Shown here one piece after another: positions 59,732 to 64,000 of a DNA stretch of 64,000 nucleotides. Numbering within the stretch: position 1 is the stretch's first letter; each line of letters begins with the position of its first letter. Under the pieces are notes generated by a model. That model did not search any database. It was not told the origin of the DNA and saw nothing but the letters and a program-made list of their open reading frames with translations. Source of the DNA: Catenulispora sp. GP43 (GTDB taxonomy: Bacteria; Actinomycetota; Actinomycetes; Streptomycetales; Catenulisporaceae); the NCBI RefSeq assembly GCF_041260665.1, contig NZ_JBGCCT010000009.1, forward strand, positions 62,001-126,000, in the 5' to 3' direction. A program made the translations under genes and the position numbers.

Positions 59732-60376
59732 CTACACCGGTGCGGCCACGGCGGCCACGGCGGCCATCTCGCGGGAGCGGGTCGGCGCCGTGGCCTCGTC
59801 GACGAGCGCGAGGGCCAGGTCGGCGTAGGCGAAGGCGTCGGCCCCGGGGATGGCCTGCGTGCCGCCGAGCCGGTAGCCGCCGGTGCCGGGGCCCTCGTCG
59901 AGGAACACCAGCGGCGGGGCGAGGACCACCCAGTCCAGGTCCGAGGCGCGCAGGAGCGGAAGCTGCGCGGCGTGGCCGCGGGAGAAGGCACGCGCTTCCT
60001 CGGGAAGCCCGTCGCTGTCGTGCGCCGCGACGCCCGGAGCCACTTCGAGCGCGCCGCCGATGCCGACCGCGACGAGCCGGCGGACACCGGCCGCGCCGAG
60101 GCCCTCGACCAGGGCCCGGGCCGCGGCGACGAAGTGGCCCTCGTCCATGCCCGCGGCGGTGTTGACGGCGACGTCGTGCCCCTTCGCCAGGCGCGCGACG
60201 TCCGCGGCGTCGGTGACGTCGCCGGCGACGACGCTCACCCCCGCCGCCGCCCCGAGCTCCGGGTACTTGGCCGGATCGCGGACTACAGCCGTGACCGTGT
60301 GCCCGCGCCGAGCCGCCTCGGCCACCGTGGGCCGCCCGGCCCGACCACCTGCTCCGAAAACAATGATGTTCGCCAT
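59732..60376 (-). CDS. NAD(P)H-binding atypical short-chain dehydrogenase-like protein
   Basis: A 214-residue protein with the Rossmann opening IIVFGAGGRAGRPTVAEA and a NAD(P)-binding pattern (VTAVVRDPAKYPEL, VAGDVTDAADVARLA), close to the NmrA/SDR-a5 group. It acts as a small oxidoreductase or redox sensor. ATG at 60376 with TACCGT 7 bases ahead on the minus strand. It is divergent from an HxlR regulator gene across 56 bases, as such pairs often are, so it is the likely target of that regulator. Confidence 0.88.
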   Translation of the reverse strand: MANIIVFGAGGRAGRPTVAEAARRGHTVTAVVRDPAKYPELGAAAGVSVVAGDVTDAADVARLAKGHDVAVNTAAGMDEGHFVAAARALVEGLGAAGVRRLVAVGIGGALEVAPGVAAHDSDGLPEEARAFSRGHAAQLPLLRASDLDWVVLAPPLVFLDEGPGTGGYRLGGTQAIPGADAFAYADLALALVDEATAPTRSREMAAVAAVAAPV

Positions 60377-60383
60377 GTCCGCG

Positions 60384-60389
60384 ACGGTA
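60384..60389 (-). promoter_or_regulatory. -10 box of the NAD(P)-binding protein gene
   Basis: TACCGT on the minus strand ends 7 bases before the ATG at 60376. Confidence 0.45.
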
Positions 60390-60420
60390 GGACCGCCCGC
60401 CCCAGTCACTGCAACGTAAC

Positions 60421-60426
60421 TAGGCT
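60421..60426 (+). promoter_or_regulatory. -10 box of the HxlR gene
   Basis: TAGGCT ends 6 bases before the GTG at 60433. It is in the shared 56-base divergent region, so one operator could control both promoters. Confidence 0.5.
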
Positions 60427-60432
60427 CTACCT

Positions 60433-60798
60433 GTGGAATCGCTGAGCCCGGACATGTTCGACGCCGCCTGCCCCTCGGCCGAGTCGCCGTTCCGTATCGC
60501 CGACAAATGGGGCGGCCTGGTGCTGGTCTGCCTCGAAGGCGGCCCGCGCCGCTTCACCGAGCTGCGGGTGCCCCTGAGCCGAGTGGCCCCGAAGGTACTG
60601 ACCGAGACGCTGCGCGCCCTGGAACGCAACGGATTCATCACTCGCACGGTCTTCGACGAGAACCCGCCGCACGTGGAGTACGAGCTCACGCCGCTGGGGC
60701 GGAGCCTGCTGCCGGCGATCGAGGCGTGCCGCGAGTGGGGTTTCGCGAACCTGGAGGCACTGCGCGCGGCGCGGGATGAGTACGACGGGGCGGCCTGA
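60433..60798 (+). CDS. HxlR-family winged-helix regulator
   Basis: A 121-residue regulator. The core FRIADKWGGLVLVCLEGGPR, FTELRVPLSRVAPKVLTETL and RALERNGFITRTVFDENPPH, then VEYELTPLGRSLLPAIEA are the HxlR pattern (usual W-S/T replaced by WGG). There is a cysteine in the N-terminal segment (DAACPSAESPF), which in the HxlR/HypR/QorR group can sense electrophiles. It likely represses itself and the divergent gene. Leaderless GTG start. Confidence 0.9.
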   Translation: MESLSPDMFDAACPSAESPFRIADKWGGLVLVCLEGGPRRFTELRVPLSRVAPKVLTETLRALERNGFITRTVFDENPPHVEYELTPLGRSLLPAIEACREWGFANLEALRAARDEYDGAA

Positions 60799-60830
60799 CA
60801 GTCCGGCGCCGCCCCATCGCAGACTTCGGC

Positions 60831-62150
60831 CTACTCTCCCAGCGGGAAGTTCGCGACGAACCGCCCCTGCGGATCCCACTTCTTCTTCAGCCCGCGCAGC
60901 CGCTCGGCCTCGTCCAGCGTCATCGTGTCGGCCAGGGTGTCCGTCGGGCCGAGGAAGGTCGCCAGCTTCGCGCCGGTCACCGCGTCGCCCAGCGCCGCAG
61001 CCACCTCCGCCTGCTTCGCGGCCACGGCGGCGCCGGCTTCCGGCGTGGGCGCCAGGCCCAGCAGGTAGACCAGGTATTCCTCAGCCACCGGGCCACGGGG
61101 TCCGGGGCGGGCTCCGGTGAGGGCGCCGCCGAGGTGGCGGACCTGGAGGGCCAGGAGGGGGGCGATCGGTTCGGCCAGGAGGGTGGCGATGGTTCCGGCG
61201 TCGAAGCGGCCCAGGAGCTCCGTGCGCGAGACGCTCGGGCCGGGGTCGACCGGGTCGTTCGTGATCGTCGCGAGGTCTTCGAACGGCAGCGCCTTCCAGG
61301 CGCCGTTCAGGGTGCCGTCGATCGCCTCGAACGGCTTCAGCAGCGCGTGGCCGTCGGTCTCCGAGCCCAGATACGCCGCCGACACCGCCACCATCGCCGG
61401 GGCGCCGCCCGGGAACTGCACGCGCGACACCCACACGGTCAGCTCCCGCGGCGCCGAGGCGGTGACGTCGCGGAACGCCGCGAAGACCTCGGCGGCGCGG
61501 GCTTCCGGCCAGAACACGGTGCCGCCGAACAGCTCGCGCTCCTCGTGCAGGCGGACGGTCAGCGCCGTCACGATCGCGAAGTCGCCGCCGCCGCCGGCCA
61601 GGGCGTGGAACAGGTCGGGGTTCTCCTCCGCGTTCGCTTTGCGGAGCCCGCCGTCGGCGTCCACGACCTCGAACTCGATCACGTGGTCCGAGGACATCCC
61701 GTACTTGCGGGCGAAGAAGCCGACGCCGCCGCCGAGGGTGTATCCGGCCACGGACACGGTCGGCGAGCTGCCGGGCTTGCCGACCAGGCCGTGCGGGGCG
61801 GTCGCGGCGTTGACCGCGCCGGACTTCACGCCGGCGCCGATGCGCGCGGTGCGGGCCTCGGGGTCCACGCTCAGGTCGTCCAGGCGGCCGGTGCGCAGCA
61901 GGATGGCGCCGGCCGCCGTGCCCGAGGCCCCGTGGCCGGTGGGCTGGACCGCGATCGGGACGCCGGCCTGGTTCGCGTAGCGCACCAGCGCGGCCACGTC
62001 CTCGGCGTCGGCGGCCGTCACCACCGCGCGCACGTCCTGCGCGACCGCCAGGTTGTAGGGCCGGCGAGCGGCGTCGAAGCCCTCGTCGCCGGGGAGCAGG
62101 ACCTCGCCGCGGACGGCTTCACGCAGGGGCAACAAAGACGGCTCGGTCAT
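60831..62150 (-). CDS. FAD-binding (PCMH/BBE-type) oxidoreductase
   Basis: A 439-residue flavin enzyme. The PCMH-type FAD domain shows AVQPTGHGASGTAAGAILLR (histidine for covalent FAD), GSSPTVSVAGYTLGGGVGFF and the substrate domain follows, ending in a berberine-bridge-like KKWDPQGRFVANFP. The second cysteine of bicovalent members is not evident, so FAD is probably held by one covalent bond. Substrate unknown; oxidation of a sugar or a phenolic compound is typical. ATG at 62150. Confidence 0.9.
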   Translation of the reverse strand: MTEPSLLPLREAVRGEVLLPGDEGFDAARRPYNLAVAQDVRAVVTAADAEDVAALVRYANQAGVPIAVQPTGHGASGTAAGAILLRTGRLDDLSVDPEARTARIGAGVKSGAVNAATAPHGLVGKPGSSPTVSVAGYTLGGGVGFFARKYGMSSDHVIEFEVVDADGGLRKANAEENPDLFHALAGGGGDFAIVTALTVRLHEERELFGGTVFWPEARAAEVFAAFRDVTASAPRELTVWVSRVQFPGGAPAMVAVSAAYLGSETDGHALLKPFEAIDGTLNGAWKALPFEDLATITNDPVDPGPSVSRTELLGRFDAGTIATLLAEPIAPLLALQVRHLGGALTGARPGPRGPVAEEYLVYLLGLAPTPEAGAAVAAKQAEVAAALGDAVTGAKLATFLGPTDTLADTMTLDEAERLRGLKKKWDPQGRFVANFPLGE

Positions 62151-62225
62151 GGCACGGTCCCTCTCGATCGGGGTGAATCAGCATCGTTCGGATGATCGTG
62201 TTCCACGGTACTGATCACCACTGAC

Positions 62226-63134
62226 TTAAGCGGGCACGGTCATCGTCCGCAGCACGTCGTCGATCGGGGTGGGAGCCAGGCCGAAGGTCTTCTCGGTCAG
62301 GGTGCTGTCGATCGTGAACGGCTTCGCGAACTGGTAGCGCGTGGTCCGCAGCTCCTTCGACATCTTGTCGAACAGGCCCGCACTCCAGAGCACCGCGTAG
62401 GGCAGCTGGGTCATCTTCGCCGGCGACAGGCCGCGCGCGGCCACGTAGCGGTCGGCCAGCTCCCTGACGGTCAGCGGCTCCGTGGTCGGCACCAGCCAGG
62501 CCTGGCCCCAGGCCCGCTCGTCGCCGGAGACCAGGGCCAGCGTGCGCGCCACGTCGGCGATGGAGGTCCAGCTGTGCTTCACGTTCAACGGGGTCGGGAC
62601 GTAGGCGCGCTTGCCGTTGTCCAGCGGCTTGGCCAGCACGTAGGAGAAGATCGAGTTCGCCTCCAGGTAGTCGCTGGCCCGCACCTCGGTCATCCGGATC
62701 CGGCCGGCCTGGTGCAGCGCCAGCGCGTCGCGGTACATGTCAGCGCGCAGCTTCAGCTTGGGGTGGGTCGCGGCCAACGGGGTGTCCGGGGTGATCGTGC
62801 TGGTCACCGGCCCGTAGCCGTACAGGTTGTTGGCGACGGTGAGCACCGCTCCGCTGCGCTCGGCGGCCGCCAGCAGGGCGGCGGCCAGCGGCGGCCAGTC
62901 GGTGAGCCACTGGTGGTAGGCCGGGCTCGCGCAGTTGTAGAGCGCCGCGGCACCCTCAACCAGCGCGCTGAGCCTTTCGGCGTCGGTGGCGTCGGCGGCC
63001 ACCCGCTCGATGGCCGGGTGCTCCGGCCCGGAACCGCTGCGCGTCACGACGCGCACCTGCTCGCCGCGCTCGGCCAGCACCTTCGCGGTGGCCGTCCCGA
63101 CCGGTCCCGCACCCACGATGACGTGCAGCGCCAT
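62226..63134 (-). CDS. NAD-dependent epimerase/dehydratase-like protein
   Basis: A 302-residue extended SDR. Opening VIVGAGPVGTATAKVLAERG, then VRVVTRSGSG and LYNCASPAYHQWLTDW; a YGYGPVTSTI segment occupies the place of the usual catalytic Tyr region. The true catalytic YxxxK is not clear, so it may be a binding or regulatory relative. The ATG at 63134 follows GAGGAG by 10 bases; further upstream starts would enter the operator region. It is divergent from a TetR gene and its promoter overlaps the palindromic operators, so it is a probable TetR target. Confidence 0.85.
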   Translation of the reverse strand: MALHVIVGAGPVGTATAKVLAERGEQVRVVTRSGSGPEHPAIERVAADATDAERLSALVEGAAALYNCASPAYHQWLTDWPPLAAALLAAAERSGAVLTVANNLYGYGPVTSTITPDTPLAATHPKLKLRADMYRDALALHQAGRIRMTEVRASDYLEANSIFSYVLAKPLDNGKRAYVPTPLNVKHSWTSIADVARTLALVSGDERAWGQAWLVPTTEPLTVRELADRYVAARGLSPAKMTQLPYAVLWSAGLFDKMSKELRTTRYQFAKPFTIDSTLTEKTFGLAPTPIDDVLRTMTVPA

Positions 63135-63183
63135 GATGACCCACTCCTCTTCGCCGGGGATCCGGCGTGCGATGCTTCCCTTT

Positions 63184-63198
63184 GAGAGCACTGCTCTC
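63184..63198. promoter_or_regulatory. TetR operator, copy 1
   Basis: GAGAGCACTGCTCTC is a perfect 7+1+7 palindrome about 50 bases upstream of the epimerase start. A TTGACA on the minus strand (63233-63238) lies next to copy 2 and is a possible -35 for the epimerase gene. Confidence 0.7.
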
Positions 63199-63237
63199 TG
63201 TTGACATCACTGTGCACCGGAGCGCCGCACACTGTCA

Positions 63238-63250
63238 AGAGCACTGCTCT
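63238..63250. promoter_or_regulatory. TetR operator, copy 2
   Basis: AGAGCACTGCTCT repeats the core of copy 1 (6+1+6 palindrome); the centres are 53 bases apart, about five helical turns. It lies 12-19 bases upstream of a GATACT box (63262-63267), which stands 7 bases before the TetR ATG. The position fits autorepression. Confidence 0.7.
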
Positions 63251-63274
63251 CGCTTGTGTGCGATACTCACCGGT

Positions 63275-64000
63275 ATGAATGCGGCAAAGTCTCCGGCACC
63301 GTCCATTCGAGCCCGCGTGCGCGCCGAGATGGTCGGCGAGATCAAGCGGGTGGCGCTGGAGCACCTGGCCCGCGACGGGGCGGCGCTGTCGCTGCGCGCG
63401 GTCGCGCGGGACATGGGGATGGTCTCGTCGGCGATCTACCGCTACTTCCCCAGCCGCGACGACCTGCTGACCGCCCTGATCATCGACGCGTACAACGACC
63501 TCGGCGAAGCGGTGGAGCAGGCGGACGGCGGCGTGGACCGCCGCGACGCCTACCTGTCACGCTGGTTCGCCGTCTGCCACACGATCCGGCGCTGGGCCAT
63601 AGCCAGGCCGGCGGAGTACGCGCTCATCTACGGCAGCCCGATCCCCGGCTACCTGGCGCCCGACGAGACCGTCGAACCGGGGTCGTGGGCCATGATCGCG
63701 ATGGTGCGGTGCGTCGCGGAAGCCGAGGCGGCCGGGAAGATCCACGCTCCTCAGGGAGCCGCGGTTTCTCCCCCCACAGAGAACCCCGCCTATGCGGAGG
63801 AACTCAGTACCGTCGCGGTCGGTATGGGGTTCGCTGAGGACTCGCATGTGATCGAGCGTGTCCTGAGCGCCGTAACGCATGTCTTCGGCGCGGTGAACTT
63901 CGAAGTCTTCGGACGGCTCAATCGGGTGTTCGACGAGCGGGGCGAATGGTTCGACCGGCAAGTGCGGGAGCTGGCGGTGGGGCTGGGGCTTACGCCACGC
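63275..64000 (+). CDS. TetR/AcrR-family regulator, 3' end outside the window
   Basis: At least 242 residues, with no stop before the window ends. The TetR helix-turn-helix is clear: ALEHLARDGAALSLRAVARD, then MGMVSSAIYRYFPSRDDLLT. A C-terminal ligand domain of the TetR_C type follows (ARPAEYALIYGSPIPGYLAP). The start at 63275 is set by GATACT 7 bases upstream and by homology starting soon after (SIRARVRAEMVGEIKRVALE). Two identical palindromes stand between it and the divergent epimerase gene, the presumed target. It probably ends a few codons beyond the window. Confidence 0.88.
   Translation, partial: MNAAKSPAPSIRARVRAEMVGEIKRVALEHLARDGAALSLRAVARDMGMVSSAIYRYFPSRDDLLTALIIDAYNDLGEAVEQADGGVDRRDAYLSRWFAVCHTIRRWAIARPAEYALIYGSPIPGYLAPDETVEPGSWAMIAMVRCVAEAEAAGKIHAPQGAAVSPPTENPAYAEELSTVAVGMGFAEDSHVIERVLSAVTHVFGAVNFEVFGRLNRVFDERGEWFDRQVRELAVGLGLTPR

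Overview
The window is high-GC DNA (roughly 70% or more by eye) from an actinomycete. Evidence for this is the actinobacterial integration host factor (mihF), the actinobacterial Psp set pspA-pspAA-htpX-pspAB, DUF3043 and DUF1707 proteins, GTG and 4-base-overlap (GTGA/ATGA) gene junctions, and many leaderless-looking starts with a TANNNT box 6-8 bases before the start codon. The pspA / cobU-cobT-cobS / pepA-lpd-sucB content resembles a core chromosomal region of Streptomyces-like bacteria. The heavy low-complexity protein insertions would fit a Catenulispora-like genus, but the genus is a guess.

Region 1 (1-16.3 kb) is a catabolic cluster for a nitrogen heterocycle or ureide. Leftward lie a UraA-type permease, a three-subunit molybdenum hydroxylase (FAD, 2Fe-2S and Moco subunits) with a CoxG-like maturation protein, a nitrilase-superfamily amidase, and HyuA/HyuB of the ATP-dependent hydantoinase/oxoprolinase family. 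A PucR-family regulator sits at the head of the leftward group. Rightward from it run fdrA, a ylbE-like DUF1116 gene and an AEC transporter. FdrA and YlbE are two of the three E. coli proteins linked to oxamate carbamoyltransferase; the third (DUF2877, YlbF) is absent here. A perfect TGTGA-N6-TCACA site lies upstream of the permease. FdrA carries a 19-copy hexapeptide array in its linker.

Region 2 (16.3-31.5 kb) holds mihF, a DUF1707 protein, a large membrane protein with a degraded endonuclease/exonuclease/phosphatase domain, the Psp envelope-stress set, DUF3043, an ABC exporter divergent from a NarL-type two-component pair, an aldo/keto reductase, a secreted S1 protease behind a second perfect CRP-type site, a phosphopantetheinyl transferase and a PPOX-fold protein.

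Region 3 (31.6-40.4 kb) is rich in membrane proteins. It has a 978-residue single-pass protein with only a kinase C-lobe, two rhomboid-like proteins, an M50 (site-2-protease-type) peptidase, a decayed AspT-type transporter, a ThrE-type exporter, a DUF11-like surface protein and what looks like the last 45 codons of an FtsH-type protease.

Region 4 (40.4-57 kb) is mostly housekeeping: an MTH1-like NUDIX protein, cobU-cobT-cobS (late cobalamin synthesis), a secreted NlpC/P60 protein with seven C-terminal propeller-like repeats, an MBL-fold hydrolase, aldose 1-epimerase, gcvT, pepA, a VIT-family transporter, and lpd-sucB (E3 and E2 of a 2-oxo acid dehydrogenase). Region 5 (57-64 kb) contains small redox enzymes and two divergent regulator/enzyme pairs: HxlR with an NAD(P)-binding protein, and TetR with an epimerase, the latter with two matching palindromic operators. 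The two edge genes (hyuB and the TetR gene) are incomplete.
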